DNA from: Synergistaceae bacterium UBA5560
GTDB lineage: Bacteria > Synergistota > Synergistia > Synergistales > Aminiphilaceae
Direction of reading: 5' to 3'
Length of the DNA: 64,000 bases
Assembly (NCBI GenBank): GCA_002425685.1
Contig: DIMS01000068.1
Location: forward strand, 1 to 64,000
The position numbers were made by a program, and so were the translations under genes. A model generated the notes under the pieces. That model was not told the DNA's origin and did not search any database. It was given only the letters and a program-made list of their open reading frames with translations. Below, one piece after another: positions 47,369-56,510 of this stretch (position 1 is its first letter; every line of letters begins with the position of its first letter).

Positions 47369-48649
47369 TCATCGGATGGCCTGTGCCTCGGCAGGTGTTT
47401 TTAGGCGCCGTTCCGCGGCGACGGTGCCGAGAACGAGGAGCAGCACCACGAGAAGAACCCATTTGGGGGAGAAGGCGAAGATGGCGAAGAACGCTCCGGC
47501 GAGGAGCAGGGAGCAGGCCTTCGCCGTCGGGGAAGGGAGCAGTTTCGCCCCCGCGAGGACGGCGAGCCCGGCATTGCAGATCAGGAAGGCGTTGGCGACT
47601 TCCACCGCGCCTTCGAGGGAAAAGAGCCCCTGCCCCTGTACAAAGAGGACGATGCCGTGACAGGCCGCGAGAAAGAGCACCGCCGAAGCGGGAGCACCCA
47701 GGGCGTTCTTTCGGGCGAAGAGGCGGGGAAGGTGCCCTTCCTCGCCCTGGGCGAGGAGCAGGCGCGCTACGCCTCCCACGAACATGATGTAGGTGCAGCC
47801 GCAGAGGAGAAGCGCCAGGATGCCCAAAAGCGGCGCGGCGGCGGTGCCGAAGAGCGGCTCAAGGATGGCCGCCATGGTCAGGGGGGTTCCGGCATGCTGC
47901 GGGACCGCGAACTGAAGTGCTCCCACCGCGGTGCCGTAGATCACCGCCACCGCGAGGAAGGCGAGCGTCACCGCCCTCGGGACGGTGCGGCGGGGGGTTG
48001 CGATCTCCGGTGTGTAGTTGCCGAGGATCTCCCAGCCGATGATGGCCCAGAAGAGAAGGAGCAGCAGCGATCCGAAGGACGACGGATCGGCGGCGGCCGC
48101 CGCGTCCAGCGTGCGTTCCAGGATCTGCGTGTCCGGGGCGGTGGCCAAGGCATAGGCGCCGCCGGCGACGAGGATTCCCGCGACGAAGGTGGACGCCCAG
48201 AAGGAAAGGCTCCCTACGAAGGAGATGTTGCAGAGCAGAACGCCCGCGCACAGGGCGAGGAGAAGCGCCGAAATCATTCCCGGGGCTCCCAAAAGGCCCG
48301 GGAGGATCGGTGCGAGATAGCGCTCCGCCGTGCGGAGCACCGCCGTCGGGCCGAAGCAGACGGCGATGGTGAGGAACCAGGCGCAGAGGTTTCGCAGGGG
48401 CATTCCGAAGGCCACCCGAACGGCTCCGACGAGGCCGTCGCTTCCGGGGTAGCGGATCGCCAGCGCTCCCGTGATCCAGGCGAAGAGCCCCATGAGGACC
48501 AGTGTGACCCCCCAGGCGAGGATAGCCGGGTCTCCCACCCGCTCCAGCGCGAGCGGGGGGAGCAGGATGATTCCCGATCCGAGCACCGGGCCCACGAGAA
48601 GCCCGCTCAGTGACAGCGCGTTCAGGCGCCGTGAGGATGTTTCCTTCAT
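47369..48649 (-). CDS. APC-family amino acid permease
   Basis: This 426-residue transporter has about 12 membrane segments. The first helix carries the APC signature GLLVGPVLGSGIILLPP near residues 15-31, and helix 6 is near 190-210 (FWAIIGWEILGNYTPEI). It is slightly shorter than many APC members but complete. The start at 48649 has GGAGGTGG about seven bases upstream; a longer reading would run antisense through the LysR gene. It is divergent from the LysR regulator at 48911, which probably controls it. The substrate is unknown, presumably an amino acid or amine. Confidence 0.87.
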   Translation of the reverse strand: MKETSSRRLNALSLSGLLVGPVLGSGIILLPPLALERVGDPAILAWGVTLVLMGLFAWITGALAIRYPGSDGLVGAVRVAFGMPLRNLCAWFLTIAVCFGPTAVLRTAERYLAPILPGLLGAPGMISALLLALCAGVLLCNISFVGSLSFWASTFVAGILVAGGAYALATAPDTQILERTLDAAAAADPSSFGSLLLLLFWAIIGWEILGNYTPEIATPRRTVPRAVTLAFLAVAVIYGTAVGALQFAVPQHAGTPLTMAAILEPLFGTAAAPLLGILALLLCGCTYIMFVGGVARLLLAQGEEGHLPRLFARKNALGAPASAVLFLAACHGIVLFVQGQGLFSLEGAVEVANAFLICNAGLAVLAGAKLLPSPTAKACSLLLAGAFFAIFAFSPKWVLLVVLLLVLGTVAAERRLKTPAEAQAIR

Positions 48650-48777
48650 GTCGGTCCACCTCCGAATAGTGTGCGCTTCCCTCTTCGGAAGCGTTGTCAC
48701 TATACGGGATAGGGTTCGATTGGTAAAATTGAACATAATGATAAGAGCCATCGAAAAAACCGATGCTTTGGCGAGTG

Positions 48778-48826
48778 CCGTCGGGAGTGGAGTTCTTCGG
48801 GAGGACAAGCTCTCCACTCCCGACGG
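48778..48826. repeat. 15-bp perfect inverted repeat in the LysR leader
   Basis: CCGTCGGGAGTGGAG (48778-48792) and CTCCACTCCCGACGG (48812-48826) enclose 19 bases. There is no T-run, and it ends 84 bp before the LysR ATG. It may be a cruciform or operator, or a leader RNA hairpin. Confidence 0.65.
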
Positions 48827-48910
48827 CGGGCCTCCGGCATGTCTGCCGCCGGGCGCCGGAGCGGGAGGGGATTTCCGGGAACGGGAGACAGAAAGGACGG
48901 AGAAGCGGTC

Positions 48911-49804
48911 ATGGACACACGTTATGTCGCCACGTTTCGCAAGGTCGCCGCACTGGGGGGATTCACCCGTGCGGCGGAGCAGCTCGGGTACACCCAGTCC
49001 ACTGTTTCCACCCAGATTCAGGCTCTGGAGGAAGAGGTCGGCCTGCCCCTCTTCGAGCGGTCCGGGCGCCGGGTGCTCCTCACCTCCGCAGGAAAACGTT
49101 TTCTGCGCTACGCCGAGGAAATGATGGCCCTGGAGGAACGCATCCGGAACATGGCCGGCGAGGAAGGGAAAATTCACGGAGAACTCGCCATCGCCGCGGG
49201 AGAATCCGTCACGGTGTACCGGTTGAACGGTGTCCTGGAGACCTACCGGCGAAGCTTTCCGGGGGTTTCTCTGAGCCTCCGCAACTCCCAGTGTCCTATC
49301 ATGATCGACTGGCTTCGCCGGGGCGAGACGGACCTGGTGGTGCTCATCTCCCAGCCCGTGCGACTGCCCGATCTGGAGGTGGTCACCCTCGTGGAGGAAC
49401 CCATGCTCTTCGTCGCCGCCGCGGGAACGGACGAGGACCTTCTGGAGCGCGCTCTGGCGGCACGGCGCCTCGATGCCTGCCTCATCGTCACCGAGCAGGG
49501 GTGCAGTTATCGCCTCTTCATGGAGCATTTCTTCCGCGAGCGGGGCATTCTGCCGGACAAACAGATGGAATTCTGGAGCATGGAGGCCATCAAGCGCTGC
49601 GTCGAGAGCGGCCTTGGAATTTCCTTTCTTCCCCGCATGGCCGTTCGGGAGGAACTTGCCTCGGGACGCATGGTGGCGCTCCGGTGCGATGCCGAGCTGG
49701 AGCGTTTCGTCACCCAGATCGCCTGGCGGCGCAACGGGTGGATGTCTCCGGCGGCGAAGGAGTTCGCCCGCATCTGCATCGACGCCGCCCGGGAATGGCA
49801 GTGA
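48911..49804 (+). CDS. LysR-family transcriptional regulator divergent from the APC permease
   Basis: This 297-residue LysR protein has its helix-turn-helix at about residues 15-40 (GFTRAAEQLGYTQSTVSTQI) and an effector domain from about 88. ATG 48911 follows GGACGGAG; an upstream in-frame ATG at 48839 would add 24 Gly/Arg-rich residues and is less likely. The 261-bp divergent gap to the APC permease gene includes the inverted repeat at 48778-48826. It probably regulates the permease and itself. The inducer is unknown. Confidence 0.91.
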   Translation: MDTRYVATFRKVAALGGFTRAAEQLGYTQSTVSTQIQALEEEVGLPLFERSGRRVLLTSAGKRFLRYAEEMMALEERIRNMAGEEGKIHGELAIAAGESVTVYRLNGVLETYRRSFPGVSLSLRNSQCPIMIDWLRRGETDLVVLISQPVRLPDLEVVTLVEEPMLFVAAAGTDEDLLERALAARRLDACLIVTEQGCSYRLFMEHFFRERGILPDKQMEFWSMEAIKRCVESGLGISFLPRMAVREELASGRMVALRCDAELERFVTQIAWRRNGWMSPAAKEFARICIDAAREWQ

Positions 49805-50287
49805 CGCCAAGGCGGATGTTTTCGGGGACGCGGAATGCACTCTGTCCCGGCACTCTTGTGCGCATGGACTCGCATCCTTGATGACCGAGGCTCCGGGGCC
49901 GCCTGCTACAACGTCCTTGTGTACATGGGCTCACTGATAGCCGTGTTGATGCTTCGTGCCCGGAGCAACACGATACCCCTGCGCGCATGGGGCAGGCATT
50001 GGTGGAACTCACCGGCTCCAGCCCGGGAGACGGAACCCTTGTATGTCCGGGGCGGGATTACCACCGCTCCTCGGGAAACCCGTTCATCGTCAAGGTGAAG
50101 CAGAGGCCGATCTCCATCACGGGCTCGAAAGTCTTGGGAGGGACATGCCTCTCCAGGATACCGCGTCGGACTCCGCCGCCGGGTGGAGCCGTAGGGTTTG
50201 CGTCTCTTTCATGGAAAGCGTATGGAGCAGGGGGGCGGTTTGGATCACTACCCAGGGAGAGCGAGGATCTCGTCAAGGAGGAACGAC
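49805..50287. other. 483-bp region without a supported gene
   Basis: Several overlapping open frames exist but none has both a ribosome site and a recognisable product. A 7-bp inverted repeat CGTGTTG/CAACACG (49942-49948 and 49966-49972) is present without a T-run. No clear sigma-70 promoter for the two-component genes was found. Confidence 0.4.
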
Positions 50288-50938
50288 ATGGCTGTTTCGG
50301 TTCTGCTCGCGGATGATCATCCCCTCACTCGTTCCGGAATCGCCGCGTTTCTTCGGGAACAGGCTCCGGAACTGGAACTGGTCGGAGAGGCCGAGGACGG
50401 TGCCGAGGCGTGGCGCCTTCTCGTCGCCACCCGGCCCCAGATAGCGCTTCTGGACATTCGAATGCCCGGGGAGGACGGCATCGCCCTGGCCCGAAAGCTT
50501 CGCGCCGAGGGAGTTCCCACCCGGGCGATCATGCTCACCGCCTACAACGCCCAGGGGTACGTGCTCGCGGCGCTCGCCGCAGGGGCAAAGGGTTTCGTGG
50601 TCAAGTCATCGGCGGTGAAGGAGCTGCAGCGGGCCATCGACGTGGTGATGAGCGGCGGCATTTACCTCGACTCCCAGATCTCCCGCGTGGTGGGCGCGGG
50701 AGAGGTGCTGGTGGAGTCTCTCACGGAGCGGGAGCGGGAGGTGTTGCTCCTCGCCTCCCGGGGGCTCTCCATGAAAGAGACGGGAGCGGTGCTCCATATT
50801 ACGGAGCGCACTGTCCAGGCCCATCTCGGGTCCGCCTACGGCAAGCTTGGGGCGAAGAACAAAACCGAGGCGCTTCTTCTGGCGATCAAGCACGGCATGC
50901 TGCTTCTGGACGAGCTGCTGGAGGACGGGGAGCCGTGA
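50288..50938 (+). CDS. NarL/FixJ-family response regulator
   Basis: This 216-residue response regulator has the receiver phosphoacceptor at D56 (ALLDIRMPGEDG), with the early acidic pair DDH near residue 10 and a conserved Lys in GFVVKSSA. The LuxR-type helix-turn-helix is near residues 145-205 (LTEREREVLLLASRGLSMKE). ATG 50288 has AAGGAG at 50275-50280. Its stop overlaps the kinase GTG, so the pair is translationally coupled. Targets are unknown, and no obvious regulated operon adjoins. Confidence 0.93.
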   Translation: MAVSVLLADDHPLTRSGIAAFLREQAPELELVGEAEDGAEAWRLLVATRPQIALLDIRMPGEDGIALARKLRAEGVPTRAIMLTAYNAQGYVLAALAAGAKGFVVKSSAVKELQRAIDVVMSGGIYLDSQISRVVGAGEVLVESLTEREREVLLLASRGLSMKETGAVLHITERTVQAHLGSAYGKLGAKNKTEALLLAIKHGMLLLDELLEDGEP

Positions 50939-52512
50939 GGCGGCACCTGCTCCTGATCCTTTCCTTCTGGGTGGCGCTGCCCATGTTCGTGGTCTTCGCC
51001 CTCTCGGGAATCGCCCTCATGCGACAGAAGCAGGCCGTGGAGTCCCTCGCGGCGACCTACGCGGGGAATCTCGCGGAGAGCATCGCCGCCTCCTGGAAGG
51101 ACAACCAGGCCGACCTGCAGAACGGCTCCGGAGGACGGGGGCATGCGGTCGGTCCCGGAACGGAATCGCCCCCGAGAGGCGAGCAGCCCCGCCCTCCCGA
51201 GATTTCCCCCGGCGGGGAGTCGCTTGTCCCGCCTCCGGAGTCGCATTCCTCCATGCCCCTGCGCATGCGGGAGATGATGGAGCGGCGGCGGCAGGAGCGC
51301 CTTTTCACCGAGGGACTTCCCGTTCCCGGGTGGGTTGCCCTGGCGACGATGGATGGGCGCTTCCTGCGGGGATCGCCCGGGGCCGCCGAGGCGTTTCCCG
51401 CCGTGGCGGAGCACCTCCGGTCGCTGCCGAAGGACCAGGTCCCCCCTTCAACCCCCACCCGGATCCGGAGTGTATCGCGGGAGCGTTTCACCGTCGCGTT
51501 TGCCTCCCCGGAGGACGGGCGGTTCGTCATCGTGGTCGCCGTGTCGGTCCCTCGCATGCTCGGGCCTCTGGGGCACCAGGGAACGCTCTGGGCCGTGCTG
51601 GTGCTGGCCATGGCCGCGCTGGGGCTGGTGGCGGTGTGGTTTCAGTGGCGGTGGCTCGTTCTGCCCCTGCGCCGTCAGGCCGGACAGGTGAAGGAACTGC
51701 GCTGGGGAGAGGAGCGGCTCGCCCCGCCCCGGGGTTTTCTCGTCGAGGAAATGCACGACCTCGGAGAGGCTCTTTCACTCCTCTCCGGTGCGGCGGTGGA
51801 AAAGGAGGAACTGCAGCACCGCTACGTGGGTGACATCCTCGCGGCTCAGGAGGAAGAGCGGAGCCGCATCGCCCGGGATCTCCACGACGGCCCCCTGCAG
51901 ATCGTCTCCTCCCTGATCCAGCGGGTGCAGCTCGCCCGTCTCGCCGGGAGCGCTCGGAAGGCCGAGGCGCCCTTGGGGAACGATGTGCCCTTCGCGGACG
52001 CCCGGGAGGAGCATCTTGCCCGGGCCGAGGACGCCGCCGGCTTTGCCCTGGCGGAGCTGCGGGGGATCTGCGATGCTCTTTCTCCGCCATGGATCGATCT
52101 GGGGTTGCTTCAGGCCATGGAAGAACTGGGGAATCGTCTTGCCCGGAGCTTCGGCGTGACCGTGACGGTGACGGGCGAGGGCGTTCCCGACTGTTCGAGG
52201 GATCACGTGCTCGCCCTCTTCCGGATCTTTCAGGAGGGGGTGGCCAATGCGGTGCGCCATGGCGGTGCGACGCACCTGTGGCTGCATCTCGCGGGCGTGG
52301 AAGAGGGTGTGTTTTTCGAGCTTCGGGACGACGGTTCGGGTGTTCCCGGCGGTCTCGATCCGGAAAAACTCCGCGCCGCGGGGCATCGTGGGGTGGTGGG
52401 CATGATGGAGCGGGTCGCCTTTTTCGGCGGCACTTTTTCCCTTGTCGCCGCTCCCGAGGGGGGAAGCGTGCTGCAGGTCCTTCTTCCCGGAGGAAACAGG
52501 GGGAGGATCTAG
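50935..52512 (+). CDS. Sensor histidine kinase of the NarX/LiaS/DegS (HisKA_3) type
   Basis: This 525-residue membrane kinase has its first membrane helix at about residues 5-27 and a Pro/Arg-rich extracytoplasmic region at about 35-205. The second helix is at about 210-232, followed by a HAMP-like stretch. The HisKA_3 domain has the phospho-His at H317 (IARDLHDGPLQ). The HATPase has an N-box near 438 (EGVANAVRHGG) and DDGSGVPGG near 464. GTG 50935 overlaps the regulator stop (GTGA) and has GGAGG at 50920-50924. The sensory region resembles nothing I recognise, so the stimulus is unknown. Confidence 0.9.
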   Translation: MRRHLLLILSFWVALPMFVVFALSGIALMRQKQAVESLAATYAGNLAESIAASWKDNQADLQNGSGGRGHAVGPGTESPPRGEQPRPPEISPGGESLVPPPESHSSMPLRMREMMERRRQERLFTEGLPVPGWVALATMDGRFLRGSPGAAEAFPAVAEHLRSLPKDQVPPSTPTRIRSVSRERFTVAFASPEDGRFVIVVAVSVPRMLGPLGHQGTLWAVLVLAMAALGLVAVWFQWRWLVLPLRRQAGQVKELRWGEERLAPPRGFLVEEMHDLGEALSLLSGAAVEKEELQHRYVGDILAAQEEERSRIARDLHDGPLQIVSSLIQRVQLARLAGSARKAEAPLGNDVPFADAREEHLARAEDAAGFALAELRGICDALSPPWIDLGLLQAMEELGNRLARSFGVTVTVTGEGVPDCSRDHVLALFRIFQEGVANAVRHGGATHLWLHLAGVEEGVFFELRDDGSGVPGGLDPEKLRAAGHRGVVGMMERVAFFGGTFSLVAAPEGGSVLQVLLPGGNRGRI

Positions 52513-52815
52513 CGGAAAGGGGACGGGCGAGGTGCTCCTCAGAGCGCCTCTTTGTTTCCGGGACATGTCCCGGGAGTGCAAGAGCAAGGCCCTTGCACCG
52601 TATCCTTGCGTGAGTCCGGGGTTTCTTTTCTCTCCGGGGAACGTGGAAGCGCGATCTCCCCTCACTCCGGCAGAATCCGGAAAAGGTTTTCCTCCCGGAG
52701 GAGGGGCGGGACTCGGGGGCACCGGTGTCGGACCGGTTTCCGACGGTTGTTCCTGCCTTTTCGGAGGTCCCCGGCGGAACGGGGTAGGGTGTTGCCTTCA
52801 GGAAAAATCTTCCCG
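52513..52815. other. Convergent intergenic region between kinase and HD-GYP genes
   Basis: No gene is supported. It contains the kinase-side terminator (52529-52557), listed separately, and a weaker 7-bp hairpin GTGCAAG/CTTGCAC at 52576-52598. No T-tailed terminator facing the HD-GYP gene was found. Confidence 0.45.
52529..52557 (+). terminator. Probable terminator of the two-component operon
   Basis: GAGGTGCTC/GAGCGCCTC (52529-52537 and 52542-52550; 9 bp with one G-T pair, loop CTCA) is followed by TTTGTTT. It lies 17 bp after the kinase stop. Confidence 0.7.
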
Positions 52816-54021
52816 TCAGGCAAGGGGGATCTTTCCCAGATCGCCCAGAATGGAGACGACCCGGGGATCCGCTCGGCCACTCAAGTCCAGCACGGAGGTG
52901 GCGATCTGCATTCCCGCCATGTCGTGCCAGCTTGCCTCCGAAACGAGCACCCGGGGACGTATCAGATCGCGTCCCGCAGAGGCGAGGACGATGCCGACCC
53001 GTCCGTCGGAGAGTTCCACCACCGAGCCGGGAGGAAAGAGGCCGATGGCGGCGAGCAGGGTCCGGACGATGTGCGGGTCGAAATGGTCCCCCGCGTGGTC
53101 CACGAGGAGGTTGAGCGCCTGGCGTTTTGCGGAAGGCTCCTTGTAGACCCGTTTGGAGGTGAGGGCGTCGAAGACGTCCGCCACCGCGCCGACTCTTCCG
53201 AGAACAGGGATTTCACTGCCGTGCAGGCGGTCTGGATAGCCGCCCCCCTGCCAGCGTTCGTGGTGGGAACGGATGACGCTCAGGATGAGGGAATCCGTCA
53301 CGCCGCCCCGTCGGGCCAGTTCCTCTCCCCAGAGGGCGTGGTTCCGCATGACGGAGAACTCCCGGTCGTCCAGTTTGGCGGGCTTGTTCAGGATCTCCAG
53401 GGGGACCCTCGCCTTGCCCAGGTCGTGAAGAAGTCCCCCCGTGGTGGCCGCTTCCACCAGGTCCGGCTGGTCGGGAAAAAGCCTGGAGGCGAGAAAGCCC
53501 GTGAGAAGCGCCACGTTGAGGGAGTGCACGTAGGTGTACTCGTCGGCGTCCCGTACCGCCGCGAGGGAAAAAAGGATCTGAGGCGTCCGGGAGAGCTCCC
53601 GGGCGAGAAGGCGTCCTGTGGCGGTGAGGGCCGTGAGATCCTCCTCGGCCCCTCCGGTCTCGTACATGCGTTCGAAGACCTCGCCGATCTGGCGCACGGT
53701 CTTCATCGCAAGTTCCGGATCCACTCGGGCCACGGGAATCTCACCCTGGCGGAGCAGGTGCTCCAGTTCCTCCACGGAGACGGAGAGTTCCTCCCGAACG
53801 AGGAGCGTGTCCACGCCCTGTCGCAGCAGGTTTTCCGAGACCGCCGCCGCATCCCCGTTCCAGGGATAGACCGATCCTCTCGGAAGAAGGAGGGCTCCGT
53901 CCTTTCCCACCACGTCCTCGGCGAGAATTCCCTTGCATTGATGCATGTCCGAGACGGCAACGCGTCGCACCACGTACACCGGGACACTCCCCCTCTTTCC
54001 GAAGCGTTTCTTCAATATCAT
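52816..54021 (-). CDS. HD-GYP domain protein (probable cyclic-di-GMP phosphodiesterase)
   Basis: This protein is 401 residues from ATG 54021. The N-terminal region has the frequent HD-GYP preface (VVRRVAVSDMHQ, ILAEDV). The HD-GYP domain at about residues 165-330 has GGLLHDLGKARVP with the HD pair, HHERWQGGGYPD (HHExxxGxGYP) and VADVFDALTSKRVYK. These motifs are those of enzymes that hydrolyse cyclic di-GMP. GTG 53979 has a better ribosome site (GAGGGGGA, eight bases) and would give 387 residues; the domain is complete either way. It faces the kinase gene and is divergent from the nucleotidase. Confidence 0.88.
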   Translation of the reverse strand: MILKKRFGKRGSVPVYVVRRVAVSDMHQCKGILAEDVVGKDGALLLPRGSVYPWNGDAAAVSENLLRQGVDTLLVREELSVSVEELEHLLRQGEIPVARVDPELAMKTVRQIGEVFERMYETGGAEEDLTALTATGRLLARELSRTPQILFSLAAVRDADEYTYVHSLNVALLTGFLASRLFPDQPDLVEAATTGGLLHDLGKARVPLEILNKPAKLDDREFSVMRNHALWGEELARRGGVTDSLILSVIRSHHERWQGGGYPDRLHGSEIPVLGRVGAVADVFDALTSKRVYKEPSAKRQALNLLVDHAGDHFDPHIVRTLLAAIGLFPPGSVVELSDGRVGIVLASAGRDLIRPRVLVSEASWHDMAGMQIATSVLDLSGRADPRVVSILGDLGKIPLA

Positions 54022-54593
54022 TTCGAGCGGAGAATCTTTTTTTGAACACCATTGTAAAGATTTTGCGCTTTTTCTGCCAGAGCAGGAATGCTCTTTGAAC
54101 AGGGGCCTTTTTGCCCAGCTGGAAGCGGCGTCTTTTGTCGGTCGTGTCGTGGTGTTCCGAAAGAGGCGGGTGCGTCGGCGTTTCTTCGTCGTGTGCGTCA
54201 CGTGGTGAAAAGGCTGTCATGGTGAGCGGGGGCCAGGTGGTGGGTCAAATTGTGCAAAAAGGTTTTTATGGTGGTTGGCGGGAGTCTGCGGCGATGAACC
54301 GCACTTTTCCAGGAGTGCCTTTTTGTGCTCGAGTGACAGATTTCTGTCGGGGGGCGGATGCCCGCGGCGTTTCTTTTACGGCGCAGGGTCTTCGTGGGGC
54401 GCGTTCCCGGAATCCGCGGCGGGTGATGCGCCTCTTAGTTTATAATGGAATGAAACAGCGCGGCGAGGAGGCATGTCCCCCCGAAAGGCGCGGGGCACGG
54501 TGCATCGAAGCAGTCCTGCGGTGGGGGTGCGAACTCTCTTCCGCGGGAAAGGGAATGCCCCCTCGCCCATTCGACATGAAGGAGGAGTGCGGC
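54022..54593. other. Divergent intergenic region between HD-GYP and nucleotidase genes
   Basis: No gene is supported. The HD-GYP end is AT-richer (54010-54070). A TATAAT hexamer at 54441-54446 is a possible -10 for the nucleotidase, but the -35 position is not recognisable. Nothing else stands out. Confidence 0.4.
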
Positions 54594-56261
54594 ATGGCAC
54601 GGAACACTTGGAGAGAGCAGTTGGGAACGGGCGCGTGCGTTTCTGCGGAAAATGCGGCGCCCAGGGCGAAAGCGTCAGGAGGTCGGGTGTGGGGGATCTG
54701 GCTTGCGGCGGTCTTTCTCTTCGTCCTGTTGTGGGGAAGCGGCGCCGACGCGGCCCGGCTCACCATTCTCCACGTGAACGACACGCACGGGCACGCCTGG
54801 CCCTTCAATGCCGCGGGCGCGCCCGACGTGGGGGGCTTCGCCCCCATGGCCACGCTGGTGAAGGCCATCCGGGCCGAAGTCGAGGCCGCGGGAGGCCATG
54901 TGCTCTTTCTCCACGCCGGGGACATCAATACGGGCGTGCCGGAATCGGACATTCAGTCCGCCATTCCGGACATCGTGGCGCTCAACATGCTCGGCCTGGA
55001 CGCAGTCACCCTCGGCAATCACGAGTTCGACAATGCCAGAGACACGCTCTACCGGCAGCGGCGTTTCGCCCGCTTTCCCTTTCTCGCCTCGAACATCGTG
55101 AGCGGTGACGAATTCCCCTTTGATGCACCTCTGCTCAGGGAGTTCGGCGACGTGACCGTTGCGGTGTACGGTCTCACCACCGAATCCACACCCATTGCCA
55201 CCGATCCGGAGAACACGAAGGGGCTTGTCTTCCGGAACGCCGTCGAGGTCTCCCGGGCGCTCGTGCCTGTTCTGGCGAAGAGCGCGGACGTGGTGGTGGC
55301 CCTGACCCACCTGGGATGGCCCGTCGGCGCCGAGGAAGAGGGGGTCACCACCTCGAAATCCCTCGCCGAGGCGAAGATCCCCGGTCTCGACGTGATCGTG
55401 GACGGGCACTCCCACACCCTTTTCGACGACCTGCAGCGCGTGGGCGATGCCATTGTCGTGCAGGCGGGAGCCTACGGGGAATATCTCGGGCGTCTGGATC
55501 TGGAGGTGGAGCAGGGCCGGATCGTCGCCGCGACGTGGAAGGCTCTTCCCATCAATGTGAAGAAGGAGACCGGAAAGGACGCGGCGGGGAAGGCTGTCTA
55601 CGGGCTCGTGGGGGATTCCGTTCCCGCCGATCCGGAGGTCGCTGCGGCGCTGGACTATTTCGCCGAGGTCGGCTCCGAGGGCCTCGACAGAAAAGTGGGC
55701 GAGACGAAGATCCTGCTCGACGGCGAGCGCGACCATGTGCGGAGCGGCGAGACGAACCTCTCGCACCTCCTCACCGACGCCATGCGCTGGAAGACCAACG
55801 CCAGTGTGGCCTTTCTCAATGGTGGCGGCATCCGCGCCTCCATCCCCGAGGGGGACATCTCCTACCGAAGCGTGCTCACGGTGCTTCCCTTCGGGAACAC
55901 CCTCTATGCGCTCGATCTTTCCGGCGAGGACCTGCAACGTTTCCTGGACTCCGCCGCGAAGGTCTCCGCGGGCAAAGGTGGCTTTCCCCATTTTTCGGGC
56001 CTGACCGCCACCTTCGCGGACGGAACGGCCAGGGACATTCTCGTGGACGGCAAGCCTCTCGACAAGGCGAAGCAGTACCGCTTCGTCACCCTGAGCTTCC
56101 TGGCGAACGGCGGGGACGGTTACTCGGTGCTCAGGGAAATCAAGGACGCGGTGGGGCGTGGCTACGACACGGGATACACGGATGCGAACGTTTTTGTGGA
56201 CTACCTGAGCTACCTGGGCGTCGTGGAGAAGACGGCGGAGGAACCGCGCATCCGCCGGTGA
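54594..56261 (+). CDS. Exported 5'-nucleotidase/UshA-family metallophosphoesterase
   Basis: This 555-residue periplasmic or surface enzyme releases phosphate from nucleotides (or 2',3'-cyclic nucleotides, UDP-sugars). The metallophosphatase domain has HVNDTHGH near residue 60, AGDINTG, GNHEFDN near 142 and GHSHTLFDD near 272. The C-terminal 5'-nucleotidase domain has FLNGGGIRASIPEGDI near 405 and PFGNTLYALDL. The signal sequence is unusually long, with a polar 30-residue N-region before the hydrophobic core at about 33-50. ATG 54594 has GGAGGAG at 54581-54587. It is followed by a strong terminator. Confidence 0.9.
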   Translation: MARNTWREQLGTGACVSAENAAPRAKASGGRVWGIWLAAVFLFVLLWGSGADAARLTILHVNDTHGHAWPFNAAGAPDVGGFAPMATLVKAIRAEVEAAGGHVLFLHAGDINTGVPESDIQSAIPDIVALNMLGLDAVTLGNHEFDNARDTLYRQRRFARFPFLASNIVSGDEFPFDAPLLREFGDVTVAVYGLTTESTPIATDPENTKGLVFRNAVEVSRALVPVLAKSADVVVALTHLGWPVGAEEEGVTTSKSLAEAKIPGLDVIVDGHSHTLFDDLQRVGDAIVVQAGAYGEYLGRLDLEVEQGRIVAATWKALPINVKKETGKDAAGKAVYGLVGDSVPADPEVAAALDYFAEVGSEGLDRKVGETKILLDGERDHVRSGETNLSHLLTDAMRWKTNASVAFLNGGGIRASIPEGDISYRSVLTVLPFGNTLYALDLSGEDLQRFLDSAAKVSAGKGGFPHFSGLTATFADGTARDILVDGKPLDKAKQYRFVTLSFLANGGDGYSVLREIKDAVGRGYDTGYTDANVFVDYLSYLGVVEKTAEEPRIRR

Positions 56262-56432
56262 AGGCGCGTTTCGGGTGGCGCACTCACCTCCGTTGTGTTT
56301 GAAGTGACGGCTCAGGGGCCGAATGATCCGAGCAGAGGGTACAACAGATGGCCGAAGTTCAAGGGATGAGAGAGTGTCGCATGTGCTCTGCGGGCTTGTT
56401 CTCTCCGGCCGGGGTGGGTTGAGGGTATGTCG

Positions 56433-56475
56433 CGAGCGGCTCTCGATGACGAGGGCCGCTCGTTGTGTCGTCTTC
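56433..56475 (+). terminator. Terminator after the nucleotidase gene
   Basis: CGAGCGGC (56433-56440), T, CTCG and their complements CGAG, G, GCCGCTCG (to 56462) form a 13-bp stem with a T-G pair and loop ATGA. It is followed by a moderately T-rich tail (TTGTGTCGTCTT). Confidence 0.6.
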
Positions 56476-56510
56476 TGTCCTGATTGGGGTGAAATCCCGT
56501 CCCGATTTTT

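Noticed and set aside
47369..49840. APC permease with an extra 397-residue N-terminus
   Set aside because: The extension runs antisense through the LysR gene and its leader. The ATG ending at 48649 has its own ribosome site and begins just before the first membrane helix.
49835..50316. Short overlapping open frames between LysR and the response regulator
   Set aside because: None combines a start signal with a protein-like composition; I saw no similarity to intron or transposon proteins.
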